Below are positions 46,643 through 57,676 of a stretch of 64,000 nt of DNA, piece after piece. A program made the position numbers and the translations under genes. This stretch comes from Gautieria morchelliformis. Lineage: Eukaryota > Basidiomycota > Agaricomycetes > Gomphales > Gomphaceae. Under the pieces are notes generated by a model that saw only the letters and a list, made by a program, of their open reading frames with translations, did no database searches and was not told the DNA's origin. The stretch's first letter is position 1, and each line of letters starts with the position of its first letter. The stretch lies in assembly GCA_015179125.1 (NCBI GenBank), contig WHVA01000023.1:62001-126000 (forward strand), in the 5' to 3' direction.

Positions 46643-47830
46643 CTAGGACAATAGTTTATTGGGGGGACAACATATAAGTTGAAGCCACTGTCCTTTCTAG
46701 TTCTGACTTCTGGGATTCTCGATATGTAACATCAATTCTTATTCCTAGTATTTTCTTCATTTCTCGTGAAGCTCCCCCTTGAGCTTAGTTATCCCTCCCT
46801 TGGAGTCGGCAAACAAGCCGAAGTCATCCATTTCAATAGATTCCTTATCTTTCCTGATGTAGATGCATTCATTGGCACGCAGTGAAAGCTGAGGCTAAGT
46901 AATAGCCTCATAAGTGCTGATGCCAAGCTTGCCCTGATTGCTTGAGTCCATAGAGCGCCCTGTGTATTCTTAGAACACGTCCAGATCCATCATCAAACCC
47001 ATCAGGGTGGTGCATATAGATTTCCTCTTGTATAGTCAAATTAAGGTATGTGCCTTTGACGTCCATCATCTCAATTTCCCAATCAAGGGTGTTTGGAATG
47101 GCTAGTAGAACATGCAAGGAGTTGAATTTTACTACAAGTGATGTTATTTTGTAGTAGTCCATTCCAGGACATTGTGTGAATCCCTGAGCCATGACCCTTG
47201 CCTTGCCCTTCTCAAACTGCCCATCTGGCTTTGTTTGTACCGCATATACCCATCAACAACCAATGGCCATTCAATTGGGTGGTCACTCTGTCATTTCCCA
47301 TGTTCCAAGTTTTTGGAGGTGATCCATTTCAATTTGCATTGCTTCTTCCCAGATCGGTGTGTCATTATGTGACTCCGCTGCCCTGTAATTCTTGGGCTCC
47401 ATGATGCTTTCACAGGTTATATAAGCTTGATTGCCATGATTCAATTTCCAGTAATCCGGCCTCTGGGTGACATGTGTGCTTCGTTGAATCTGTGGGGCTG
47501 GTGCTTGTTCAGGTGGATCAGGAACAGGTGATGGCTGTGGTGATGATGTATGTGGGGTCGATGGGGTCAGTTCCAGTTCCAGCATATGCTCACATGGTGG
47601 CTGCTCCCCCTCGAGTGGTGCCATGTCACCATTGTTGTTGTTGTTGTCTGGGATAGGCTAGAGTTTGTTATCATTTTCATTGAATGTAATATTTCTTGAT
47701 ATTTGAACATGCTTTGAGGCTCTATTGTAATATTTCCAAGCCTTTGCATGCTCAGCTATTCCAACGAATGTGTAATTTGGAGCCCTGTCGTAGATTCTGC
47801 TCCTGTTGTTGAGCCCATCGCTGCACCACC

Positions 47831-49266
47831 TGAATCACTCCCACCCTCGGTTGTAATTCTGTCTGTGGGCACGAAACGGCGACCAATGTTCCTCTTGTCC
47901 GAGGACGAAGGCGAAGGATAAGGGATTGACGACGGGTTCGTCCTCAATTTCATCGAAGGGTGTCCTTGGTAAGCCTGTTGTGTCCTTCTTCTGAGCATCT
48001 TTGGCTGATTCTCAGATACCCCGAAGGCACCCGAACGTCTACGCTGGCCGGCGAGGAGAGGGTGGAGGAGCTGGTAGAGAGGTCGGAGGAGCTGATGAGG
48101 AGTGTTTCCTGAAAGTTGAATGACTTAAGAGAGGTATTAGAACTAGAGGGAGTCCAGGCGATGATCAAAAAATTAATGAAGTAGAGTAGGGGTTGTGTTA
48201 TAAGTAATGTGAACATAGCGACACTTTTCGATGGTGTCCTAAGCCTTTGGTCTCTTTGGGGCTTCATGTGAAAGTAGGTGAAGTTGTGCGAAGGGCGCCG
48301 AAGTGATCGCCAAGATTTTCAAATGTAGGAGTTGTGAGGATTTGTCCAATGCCCAAGCACCATCCCCCCCTTTATGGTACACGTCGCCCCGACGGGTAAA
48401 TGCGTGGGGATGGTTCGGGACGCTGTTGGAAGGCAGAATGGTTCACTGGTGGAAGGACCGAGATGTAACAGAGTGGTCCAATCGCCGTGTTTGGGGCGTA
48501 GCCCAAGGATAGCGGGGACGAGTATTGAGCAGCGATATGGGGGACTCGGCTGAGTGATGCCCCATAGGCCACAAAGCACTCCACTAGGGACGCATTATCC
48601 AAACGTTGCAAGATATCAAGTCCACACACAATATTGTGCCGGTTGAGGAAGCACGAAGGGGCACACTAGGTCTCTCGCAATTTTCTTATACAGCTAAAGA
48701 TATACCTAGGGTCTGCCCGTGGTTCATATATGATGTGGCATAACGGATTGAATGAATGAGGGGACACACTCACGCCAGAGAGAGAGAGAGAGAGAAAATC
48801 AATTAGAGTGCTCGAAGCGCATGGCGCTTATGGTGCACTGTAAGCTACATGTAGGTCTATGGCAAGCTACTTTAATGAAGGGAGGATATCGCAGTAAGAC
48901 TACAGGAGGGAGAGCGAGGGCGGTGCATTTCATGAGGTTGAGAGGATAAAACAAGATCCCAGGGTAAGCTAGTAATAGCTTAACCTCTGCGGCGCCACAA
49001 TTATTAATGTTACTAGATGTTGATGGGCATAAGGAGGGAGTACTGGTTGTGTGTAGGCTTGTTCTCAAGGACCTGCGTCGGGTAATAAATGATGGGCATC
49101 GGTATGGGGCAGTGGTCAGAGGTGGTGGTATGCGAGGGAGGCAGTGGATTAGTTGACATCTATTATTCATGGTAGAGGCCATCTACGGTAGCAGTCCGCT
49201 GAAGGTGACGCTCAAGGATATGTTTGCGTGCAGGGCATTTGCGGTCGGTTGCCGAATGGGGGCCGT
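47831..49266. other. Unassigned sequence between Copia and chromovirus regions
   Basis: About 1.4 kb with no recognised family. Minus-strand frames near 47830-48270 are Ser/Thr-rich and those at 48319-48629 are open but unrecognised. A plain (AG)n microsatellite lies at 48777-48795. The stretch may contain further eroded element pieces, but no termini or conserved domains were seen. Confidence 0.4.
48777..48795. repeat. (AG)n microsatellite
   Basis: A run of nine AG units followed by A, in non-coding sequence. Confidence 0.9.
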
Positions 49267-49729
49267 TGTCAGGGGACACCCTGTTTTCCATTTCCAGTTC
49301 CGACTCCATTTCCGACTCCGCTTCCGGTTCCGATTCCATCTCCGCATCCGCTTTCGGGAACGATTCCGCTTCTGGGAGAACTTCCACCAGTTCCGTTCGC
49401 CTTGCCAGTTCCACTCCAATTTCCGACTTCCGCCCCGGAACAGTGTCGGAAATCAAGCGACTCGCATAATAGGTGGCATCAAGGGTCGATCAAGGGTCAG
49501 GGGGATGCAGGGTTGATGGCGGGTGCCAAGTGTTGTCCCTGGCTGCGCAGCGTAGTATAATACGGACTCGCTGACATTGGGGGTCCTTAGACTTTTCTCT
49601 TTGGATTTCCCCTTGTCAGGTGAGAATCCCCTCTCTTGTATGCTCTGTTCATTTATACATACTTTGGATTTCCCCTTGTCAGTTGTGTGGTAGTGTGATC
49701 TCCACGACTAGCCAGGGTTGCCCTTACAG
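49267..49729. repeat. LTR, family C, copy without target duplication
   Basis: Begins TGTCAGGGGACACCCTG and ends GGTTGCCCTTACA, matching the two LTRs of element C. The flanks (GCCGT left, GAAGG right) do not match, so it is not a clean solo LTR. It abuts truncated gag sequence of element D on its right. Deletion or ectopic recombination between LTRs is the likely origin. Like its siblings it has a run of TTCCGA/CTCCG-type units near its left end. Confidence 0.7.
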
Positions 49730-50480
49730 AAGGGCTCTATCTGAATTTCAGCCCCTACGATCAAGTTGCCGATGCCGAAATTGAGCTCAAGAATATGGTC
49801 ATGAAGGACAACCACAAAGCAACTCAGTTTTTTGTTGAATTCTACAGGCTTGCATCTGTCCTCCAGTATAACGATTCAGCTTTGCATCACTGAGCCTATT
49901 TGGCTTTGCCGAAGCGAATCAAAGACGAGATGGTGCATTTCAACAAACCCCAAACCCTTGACAATCTCTGAGACCTCGTTCAGAAAATCGACCAGAGGTA
50001 TTGGGAACGTCGTGGTGAAATCTCTTGCAAGACTCATTCCGCTCCCAAACCAGAGGCCAAGAACAGTCGGCCAACCAAAACCGATGCTCCCAGAACAATG
50101 ACCGACGACAAGGTCAAGGTTCAGGCAACTCCAATACTAATTCCGGTAATAACCAAGGCAAAGGGAAGGGTAAGCCGAAAGGGAATAACCAGTCCAAGGG
50201 TCAGAAATAACCCGAACTGGATAGACTTGGCAAGGACGGCAAACTCACACCCACGGAACACCAACACCGCATGGATAACGACCTCTGCCTAGTATGTGTG
50301 CAGAGTGGCCACTGTGCGAAAGAATGACCGAAAGCCATGTTGGCCTGGGCAGCTATGGCTTCTGATGGGAAGATGTCTGACGACAAAGCTGATAGCTTGG
50401 CTTCAGGTGCAAAAAAATAGTCAGTGGCTCCCCGGCCTCCGTGCACACCGAGGGTCGCATTGACTCGGCTTGCGCATTAG
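49730..50480 (+). pseudogene. Element D gag remnant with zinc knuckle
   Basis: The frame reads EGLYLNFSPYDQVADAEIEL and continues through FFVEFYRLASVLQYN, typical of fungal Gypsy capsid sequence. A Lys/Gly/Gln-rich tail (NQGKGKGKPKGNNQSKGQK) precedes DNDLCLVCVQSGHCAKE, a CCHC zinc knuckle. The N-terminal half of gag is missing at the junction with the upstream LTR. In-frame stops and frame changes occur near 49893, 49971, 50110 and 50210. Confidence 0.7.
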
Positions 50481-50951
50481 TGTCAGGGACACCCTGTTTT
50501 CCAGTTCCGACACCACTCCAAGTTCTGACTCCATTTCCGGCTCCGGTTCCATCTCCGACTCCGCTTTCAGAAATGATTCCGCTTCTGGGAGAACTTCCAC
50601 CAGTTCTGTTCGCCTTGCCAGTTCCACTCCACTTTCTGACTTCTGCTCTCGGAACAGTGTCGGAAGTCAAGCGACTCGCGTAGTATGTGGCATCAAGGGT
50701 CGATCAAGGGTCAGGGAGGTCAGGGGGATGGAGGGTTGATGGCGAGTGCCGAGTGTTGTCCCTGGCTGTGCAGCATAGTATAATACGCGCTCGCTGACAT
50801 TAGGGGTCTTTAGACTTTTCTCTTTGGATTTCCCCTTGTCAGGTGAGAATCCCCTCTCTTGTATACTCTGTTCATTTATACATACTTTGGATTTCCCCTT
50901 GTCAGTTGTGTGGTAGTGTGACCTCCACAACCAGCTAGGGTTGCCCTTACA
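50481..50951 (+). repeat. 5' LTR of element C (family C)
   Basis: Starts TGTCAGGGACACCCTG and ends TTGCCCTTACA. It is 471 bp and closely similar to the 3' LTR. The left part is built of degenerate TTCCGA/CTCCG-type units. Confidence 0.9.
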
Positions 50952-51063
50952 ACAGAAAAGTCTCTCCCCTAGAGGACCAGCGGTCATACTGTGCATTGCA
51001 TTCACCATAGGTGCGTTCGGAATTGGAGATAGTGACTCGGAGATCGCAACCTCTTCCATACAC

Positions 51064-52803
51064 ATGGCATATGACAGCCCCTCTTCCTATGTTGAGCTCT
51101 TAACACCAGAAATCCCGTCCCATATTTCTCCTTCTGACATGGATCCAGACGATCGTCTTCGGAATATGGAGGAGGAATTGACGTGGAACTGGATGAAGAC
51201 TGACATGATTGAAACCGCCTTACAAACGATTTTGGCTAAGTTAGATATTCCACGAAATGGTGGAAAAGCAATGCAGGATGAGTCTAATTTCAGAAAAGCA
51301 GAAGTAGTGGAAGAGAGGATGTCTGCGAAGTTGGCAAAGGTCAAACCTGCAACTCCGGCGGACTTTGACAGAGGAGAAGGGACGTGCATTCTTCAACACA
51401 TGCAGCATCTACTTTGCAATTGTCAGAGACCTCTTTCTGAATGACCAGGCTCGGATTCACTGGGCATTGTCCTTTTTCAAGTCGGACCATGCAGCCCATT
51501 TTGCAAACAAGGTGATCCGACACGAAGCAAAGGGCAAGGGCAACTACTTCCAGGACTGGGACGCCTTCGAGAAAACGTTTTCTGACCAGGTCTGTCCAAA
51601 GAATGAGCAGCTCACAGCCCTTACGAAGCTTGAGGGGACCAGCTGGTACCAGGCCAAGGATCCGGTTGATGACTACATTGATCGCTTCCAGGAGCTCATC
51701 GACCTTGCAGAGTATGATGATGACAAGACGATTGTCATCAAATTCCGATGAGGACTCGATCTGACACTCCAGAACCAACTCTCACTGCTTGGGGATGGAG
51801 CTCCGGACTTCGATGACCTGGAAGGTTGGTACCAAGCTGCACAAAGGGTGTCCCGAAACAGGGAAGCAAATGAGGCCTTTGTGGAGACAAACCGGAACAT
51901 GATGTGCAGTTCCGCTTGTCCTACTCCACCTGTGCCGAAACCTGGAAGTGCATTCATTCTAACACGGAAAATATTTCTGACGGGTGCTCTGCCTGCCCCT
52001 ACTAGGAACCCTAGGCCCCCTGTTGGGTGCATATGTGCACCAGGCTCCAAACCTAACATTTCTGTTGTTATTTCTCTCGATTTTGACCTGAAACTATGCT
52101 GACATTCATTCTATGCCTTTCACAATTTTCTTTGATTTTTTCGAGGCTGTATTACTACTCCTTTTCATGTTCTGTCCAACCGACCCTTTGTGGGTGCTTG
52201 TGGACAAGTTTCCTTTTTGAGCTGCGGCTGTTCACTAACGTGTTATGTTCTATGGGCGCTTAGCACGGCACACCAGTGCCTCAAGGGCGCTTAAGTTCCG
52301 GAACTTCGTATATGCGAGTGAAACAAGCCCATGCGCAGCCTCCCCTCCTCAGTGTTGACTATCACTGAGGAGGTGAGTTTAATAGTGTACTTTCATAGTA
52401 TGAAACTGAAAAAACATGTAGAACATTAAATAGTTTACTAATCTCCTGCAAGTCCCACCGTTCATATCTGGCATATAACTTCCTACTTGCCCAAACCGAG
52501 TTTCTACACCCCCTCCCTTGAAGAGTGGCCGTGCCCCGATGGATGTTGACCGCATGCGTGGAAAAGGCAACGGAACCGTCACCTGCTTCCGATGCTGACA
52601 GCCAGGCCACTATGCCCGTGAGTGCCCCCAAGCTTTCTACATCCAGCTTATGACCACAGAGGAGAAACTTGAGCTCCTTCCAGAGTTCCTTGCACTGGCA
52701 GACATAAGCAGAGTGCCCACTGCAGAAGAAAGTTCCGAAAATGCGGAAGATGGTGTGTCGGAAATGGGAGATGCGTTGGATTTTGTGACACACAGTGGGT
52801 GAG
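51064..52803 (+). pseudogene. Element C gag (capsid and zinc knuckle), disrupted
   Basis: The ATG at 51064 begins MAYDSPSSYVELLTPEIPSH. Capsid sequence continues through a frameshift near 51362 into GRAFFNTCSIYFAIVRDLFL and DPVDDYIDRFQELIDLAEYD. A TGA at 51749-51751 interrupts KFR|GLDLTLQNQ. The region 51965-52495 is foreign-looking. The frame resumes at about 52500 with APMDVDRMRGKGNG and a zinc knuckle CFRC-QPGHYARECPQ in which a TGA replaces one residue. Gag is thus broken at least four times. Confidence 0.8.
51965..52495. repeat. Anonymous ~530 bp insertion in element C gag
   Basis: Capsid-type coding sequence stops near 51960 (PVPKPGSA) and resumes near 52500 (TPPPLKSGRAPMDVD). The sequence between is AT-richer and non-coding. 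It could be a solo LTR of another family, starting near TGACGGGTGCTCTG at 51978. Exact ends and a target duplication were not found. Confidence 0.4.
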
Positions 52804-52842
52804 ATGTGTGCCCCTGCTGCCTGTACATAACTGGTTTGCCTG

Positions 52843-53337
52843 TCTTTAAGTAGAGAATGAGAAGCCCCCACTCCCCTCACTTCACACAGACCCACTGGAT
52901 AAAGTCGCACAAAAGCTGAATCCGACAGCCCATCCATCCCACATCCACCCTTGGGAGAAATGCCTCCCGAAGCACTATGTTGTTGCTGCCACCCCTGGCC
53001 CCAAGTCACTGGTCATTAAGGTGGAGATCCAGATGACGGACACGGTGGAAGTCAAATCCGGACCCGCCCTTGTTGATTGCGGGGCCACTGGTCAGTTTAT
53101 GGACCGGGACTATGTGGAACAGAACCGACTGACCACATGGAAGTTGCAACGTGCAATCCCAGTGTTCAAAGTGATGGAAGCCCCAATGAGGCAGGGTCCA
53201 TCATGGAGATAGTAGACACAATTATCTGCTACGACGGACACATGGAACACACTTCCTTTGCAGTCACCAGCCTGGGGAAGCAAGGCATCATCCTCAGATT
53301 TACCTGGCTGCAGGAGCACAACCTGGAGATCAACTAG
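52843..53337 (+). pseudogene. Element C retropepsin-like protease
   Basis: The frame leads from PSHIHPWEKCLPKHYV through KSLVIKVEIQMTD to the active-site block ALVDCGATGQFMD (about 53065-53105), where Asp-Cys-Gly-Ala replaces the usual D-[ST]-G-A. A frameshift near 53175 is followed by SIMEIVDTIICYDGHMEHTS and GKQGIILRFTWLQEHN. A TAG at 53335-53337 breaks the link to the RT frame. Confidence 0.75.
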
Positions 53338-53341
53338 CAGA

Positions 53342-55090
53342 CTCGGAAGGTACTGATGAGTCGATTCCCAGCCAAGTGTCACATGTGCCGGTTGGAAGTG
53401 CAGAAGGAGCGCCAGGAGCACCGGAAGACCAAACGGCTCATACAGACATGTCGTTCTGCCCCCATCCACTGCTTGCTGAAGAAGGTTCGGAAGCGGAATT
53501 CGAACCAGCTCCCAATTCTGATTCTGATTCTGATTCTGACTCCGATGTCATCCGACTTGGCCTGGAAGACACTCTGGCAGAGGGAGAGCACTTCGTACGT
53601 AAACCTTCCGCCGGAAGCAGAACATGTCCACGCCACCAGAAATATTTCGCAGCACCTTGCAGAAGCCTCCAGGAAGCATGATAAAGTGGAGGTGGATATT
53701 CTGGAGTACCTGCAGGAGTTCGAGGATGTCTTTACCAAGGAGTCGTTTGACACCCTGCCTCCACGGAAGCTGTGGGACCATGCCATCGAGTTGGAGCCTG
53801 GGTCAAAGCCCACCAACTGCAAGGTCTACCCGTTGTCACCCAGGGAGCAGGTAGAGCTTGATGCATTCCTTGCGGAGAACCTCCATACTGGGAGGATCTG
53901 CCCCTCCAAGTCACCCATGGCATCTCCAGTGTTCTTCATCAAGAAGAAGGACGGCTCGCTCAGACTTGTGCAGGATTACCGGGCTTTGAATGCAATCACG
54001 ATCAAGAACCGGTACCCCATTCTGCTCATTTCAGAACTGATCACACAACTCCATGGTGCAAGGCACTTCACTAAGCTGGATGTCCGCTGGGGTTTCAACA
54101 ATGTTCAGATCTGTGAGGGAGATGACTGGAAGGCTGCATTCCGCACCAACCAAGGACTCTTTGAGCCACAGGTCATGTTCTGTGGCTTCACCAACAGTCC
54201 TGCCACATTCCAGACGATGATGAACAACATCTTCCGTGACATGATAGCAGAAGGGGTTGTCTGCGTCTACCTCGATGACATCCTCATCTTCACAAAAACA
54301 ATGCCGGAACATCGGGAGGTCATGTGGAGAGTGCTGGAACGGCTCCGGGAATCCAACCTGTGTCTCAAACTGGAGAAGTGTGAATTTGAGCGGACGTGGA
54401 TAGAGTATCTTGGGGTGATTGTGTCGGAAGGAAAGGTGGAAATGGACCTGGTCAAAGTTTCCAGTGTGTCGGAATGGCCTGCACCACAGAACAAGAAGGA
54501 AGTCCAGTCCTTCATCAGGTTTGTCAATTTCTACCAGCGGTTCATCAAGGACTTCTCCTGCCATGCCCGTGCCCTCTTTGACCTCACCAAGAAGGATGTT
54601 GGATGGCGGTGGGGGGAGCCGGAACAGGGCTCCTTTGACAAACTCAAGGAGCTGATCACTTCTGCCCCGGTCCTGATATTTCCTGACGACTCTCGCCCTT
54701 ATCTAGTCGAAGTGGATTCTTCTGGCACAGCCACTGGAGCGGTCTTGTCACAGCAGTGATCGGAAAATGGTGGCATGTGGCATCCAATTGCCTTCTTCTC
54801 CAAGAGCCTTAGTCCAGTGGAGTGGAATTATGAGATCCACGACAAGGAAATGCTGGCGATCATCCGAGCGCTGGAGGAGTGGCGACACTTCCTCGAGGGT
54901 GCTCTGTGTCCATTTGAGATCTGGACAGACCACAAGAACCTTGAGTACTTCCGCACGTCCAAGAAGTTGACCCGACGACAAGCACGATGGTCCCTACACC
55001 TGTCTCAGTTCAACTTCATGCTCCATCACCGCCCCGGCTGCACCATGGGCAAGCCCAATGCCCTATCCCGCTGTGCGGATCATGGAAGTG
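53342..55090 (+). pseudogene. Element C reverse transcriptase and RNase H
   Basis: A long open frame (53356-54759) carries RT motifs in order: IELEPGSKPTNCKVYPLSP, ASPVFFIKKKDGSLRLVQDY, ITQLHGARHFTKLDVRWG and the catalytic VYLDDILIF (about 54268-54294). The connection domain follows (EVQSFIRFVNFYQRFIKDFS). The frame meets a TGA at 54757-54759 in early RNase H. It then continues as [40 protein letters not shown] and [20 protein letters not shown]. The RT core itself looks intact. Confidence 0.88.
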
Positions 55091-56695
55091 GAAGCAGAGA
55101 CAATGCTGACATGACATTGCTCTTCCCAAGCCTCTTTGCAATCCATGCACTCGAAGGAGTGACCACAGTTGGGGTGGAAGTGGAAATGCTCCGGGACATC
55201 CGGAGGCAGTACCAGAATGGAGAGATGGAGGAATCGGTGGTGAAGGTGGTGGAGGAGCTGCAGAAAGGGCATTCACAGTCAGTATGGGCAGTGGAGTGGT
55301 CAGAACATGATGGGTAGCTCCACTTCAGGGGCAAGGTCTATGTTCCGTGTGGTGCGGACCTCCGTCACTGCATCGTGTCCCAACACCATGACACCCAGGT
55401 CGCAGGGCATGCTGGCAGGTGGAAGACGCTGGAGTTAGTGGCTCAGAACTACTGGTGGCCTCAGATATCCCACTACATTGGACAGTACATGAAGACGTGC
55501 GACCTTTGTCTCTGGACCAAAGCACAGCGACATCTGCCCATCGGAGAGCTTGTTCCACTCCCAATTCCAGAATCCGGCTGGGACACCATCAGTGTCGACT
55601 TCATCGTTGAACTCCCAGAGTCTCATGGCTATGATGCAATCATGAACATTGTGGACTCAGAAAGCAAGATGTCCCACTTCATTCCAATGCACACGATTAT
55701 CATGGCCCTTGGAGCGGCCCGCCTATTCCTTGAGCATGTCTGGAAATTGCATGGGCTCCTGAAGCAAGTCGTTTCTGACGGAGGTCCGCAGTTCATCGTG
55801 GAACTGACATGAGAGCTCTACCGCCTGCTCAGAATACAGCTGGCTGCCACCACAGCATACCATCCGCAGGGTGATGGACAGATGGAACGGGACAATCAGG
55901 AGCTGGAGCAATATCTCCGCCTCTTTGTCAACGAGAGGCAGGATGACTGGGATGAGCTACTTCCACTGGCGGAATTCCAATACAACAACCATGTACATTC
56001 CACCACGCAGCAGACTCCCTTCATGCTCAACTCCAGATGACACCCACGGATGGGCTTAGGCAGAGTCCCGACTTGAGACAGTCAATGAGTTCTGAGACCG
56101 CATGGACCCCACCCTTTTGGAAGCCAAGTCTGCCCTTGCAAAGGCCAAGGACAACATGGCAAGGTACTACAACCAATGCTTGCCCCGGAGTACTGAGTTG
56201 GAGACAAGGTGTATTTAGATGCAAGCGACATCCGCACCACATGCCCTTCACAGAAGCTTGCCCACTGCTACCTGGGGCCCTTCACAGTGATGTGGAGGGT
56301 TGGATGGAACACGTACTGCCTCCGACTTCCGATGTCCATGTCCTGCCTCCACCCCATCTTCAACGTGGTGAAGTTACTCCCTGCACTTGAGGACCCAATT
56401 CCAGGTCGGAAGGCTCGTCCACCACCTCCACCGGAAATTGTAGATGGGGAAGAGCATTATGTGGTGGAAAAGATCCTGGACAGCCGGTTCATGCGAGGAC
56501 GACCCCAATTCCTCGTGAAATGGGAAGGGTATGGGTATGAGGAGAATCCGTGGGTCCCAGAGCAAGATGTGTCTCCGCTCCACAAACTCTGCGAGTTCTA
56601 TAGGACACACCCTGGTGCCCCTCGCCAAATCCGTTCGCTGGCCTTTCAATCCCTCATGTCCCATACTTCGAGGACGCAGCACGCTAGAGGGGTGA
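55091..56695 (+). pseudogene. Element C integrase with chromodomain
   Basis: The zinc-binding HHCC region (55375-55520) contains HDTQVAGHAGRWKTLELVAQ and CDLCLWTKAQ. The DDE core shows ISVDFIVELPES, VVSDGGPQFI and HPQGDGQMERDNQELEQYLR. Stops occur at 55315-55317, 55810-55812 and 56038-56040, plus a frame change near 56200. The GPY-like YLGPFTVMWRVGWNTYCLRL follows. A C-terminal chromodomain reads VVEKILDSRFMRGRPQFLVK, then WEGYGYEENPWVPEQDV. The chromodomain probably steers integration to marked chromatin, as in other chromoviruses. Confidence 0.88.
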
Positions 56696-57179
56696 TGTCA
56701 GGGGACACCCTGTTTTCCAGTTCCGACACCACTCCAAGTTCTGACTCCATTTCCGACTCCACTTCCGGTTCCGCTTCCATCTCCGACTCCGCTTTCGGAA
56801 ATGATTCCGCTTCTGGGAGAACTTCCACCAGTTCTGTTCACCTTGCCAGTTCCACTCCACTTTCTGACTTCCGCTCTCGGAACAGTGTCAGAAGTCAAGC
56901 GACTCGCGTAGTATGTGGCATCAAGGGTCGATCAAGAGTCAGGGAGGTCAGGGGGATGGAGGGTTGATGGCGAGTGCCAAGTGTTGTCCCTGGCTGCGCA
57001 GCGTAGTATAATACGCGCTCACTGACATTGGGGGTCCTTAGACTTTTCTCTTTGGATTTCCCCTTGTCAGGTGAGAATCCCCTCTCTTGTATACTCTGTT
57101 CATTTATACATACTTTGGATTTCCCCTTGTCAGTTGTGTGGTAGTGTGATCTCCACAACCAGCTAGGGTTGCCCTTACA
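56696..57179 (+). repeat. 3' LTR of element C (family C)
   Basis: Starts TGTCAGGGGACACCCTG, ends TTGCCCTTACA, 484 bp. It differs from the 5' LTR by small indels and substitutions. The target copy ATTAG follows directly. Confidence 0.9.
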
Positions 57180-57676
57180 ATTAGGGGAGGTAAGAATCAA
57201 TGCTTCTGCTCTCTGTTCTCCGAATTCGCTTGTAGTTAGTTTATCCTTGTCTCTCATCCCAAACCAAAAGCTTAAAGCTCTAGGAGATTCTGGTTCTACT
57301 CATTGTTTTATCAAATCAGTTTTTGTAAAGTAGAAATGTTCTCAAAACCTGATCTGTAGACCCGATCCTGCTCCACTTATTCGATGGTAGTACAAATTCA
57401 GTAATTACTGAAGCTGTAGAACTACCTATCTGTTTCCCTGATGGTCACACCCATTCCGTAGACTTTTATGTCACCCCCCTTGGTTCGTCTGTTTCGGTAG
57501 CTCTTGGACACAACTGGCTCACCCAGTACAATCCGTTGATTGACTGGGTACTGGGCAGTATTATGTTCCGAACTACCCTCCCGGGCAGTCCTGTGGAACC
57601 TCTGCTGGCTGCGGCTCATGCCTCTACGGCCGAGACTGAGCCAAATTTGAGCTTGGAAGCCCCTCGGGTGGCTCTC
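57180..57676 (+). pseudogene. Element D protease remnant
   Basis: Picks up the element D frame right after the element C target duplication. It reads RINASALCSPNSLVVSL, ALGDSGSTHCFIKSVFV (aspartic protease block with D-S-G-S), DGHTHSVDFYVTPLGSSVSV and ALGHNWLTQYNPLIDWVLGS. A TAG lies near 57331 and the middle is frameshifted. It is cut off by the family A LTR that begins at 57677. Confidence 0.75.

Larger units (their letters stand above)
44864..46731. repeat. Solo LTR, family B, copy 1 (in Copia RT), interrupted
   Basis: Begins TGTTACAACCACACC and ends GATATGTAACA. It is flanked by a perfect TCAAT duplication (44859-44863 and 46732-46736). The head (44864 to about 45240) and tail (46643-46731) match the intact copy at 59175-59878. 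The middle is replaced by a family A LTR, with loss of family B internal sequence. It separates the Copia RT from the downstream RT/RNase H part. Confidence 0.8.
42213..47830 (-). mobile_element. 5'-truncated Ty1/Copia retrotransposon, split by nested LTR insertions
   Basis: Minus-strand pol fragments appear in correct order. The integrase C-terminus lies near 47830-47690 (APNYTFVGIAEHAKAWKYYN). Reverse transcriptase is at 47200-46737 (VMAQGFTQCPGMDY, EMMDVKGTYLNLTIQEEIYM, RALYGLKQSGQAWH). More RT and RNase H follow at 44863-44278 (GIRIERKREQGMLTMSQGHY, RYLKGSCDYRITFNPG). The RNase H C-terminus is at 42704-42462 (TYIPTKENTADILTKGLE). Gag, protease and the integrase core are missing. Several stops and frameshifts are present. 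Two insertions with clean target duplications split the pol: 42705-44272 and 44864-46731. Confidence 0.85.
50481..57179 (+). mobile_element. Element C: full-length but defective Ty3/Gypsy chromovirus
   Basis: A 6.7 kb element with two LTRs (471 and 484 bp) and a perfect ATTAG target duplication (50476-50480 and 57180-57184). It is inserted in element D between gag and protease. The internal region encodes gag, aspartic protease, RT, RNase H, integrase with GPY/F-like module, and a C-terminal chromodomain, all on the plus strand. A short purine stretch (AGAGGGGTGA) precedes the 3' LTR. A clear tRNA primer-binding site was not recognised after the 5' LTR. Several frameshifts and stops make it non-autonomous. 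Confidence 0.92.

Noticed and set aside
52362-53009. Long minus-strand open frame (215 codons) within element C
   Set aside because: It is antisense to the gag and protease coding sequence and crosses an insertion boundary. It shows no domain, so it is a shadow frame.
53496-53560. GATTCTGATTCTGA-type repeats in element C pol as a functional array
   Set aside because: They encode a simple Ser/Asp or Ile/Leu run in an unstructured linker and resemble simple-sequence expansion.
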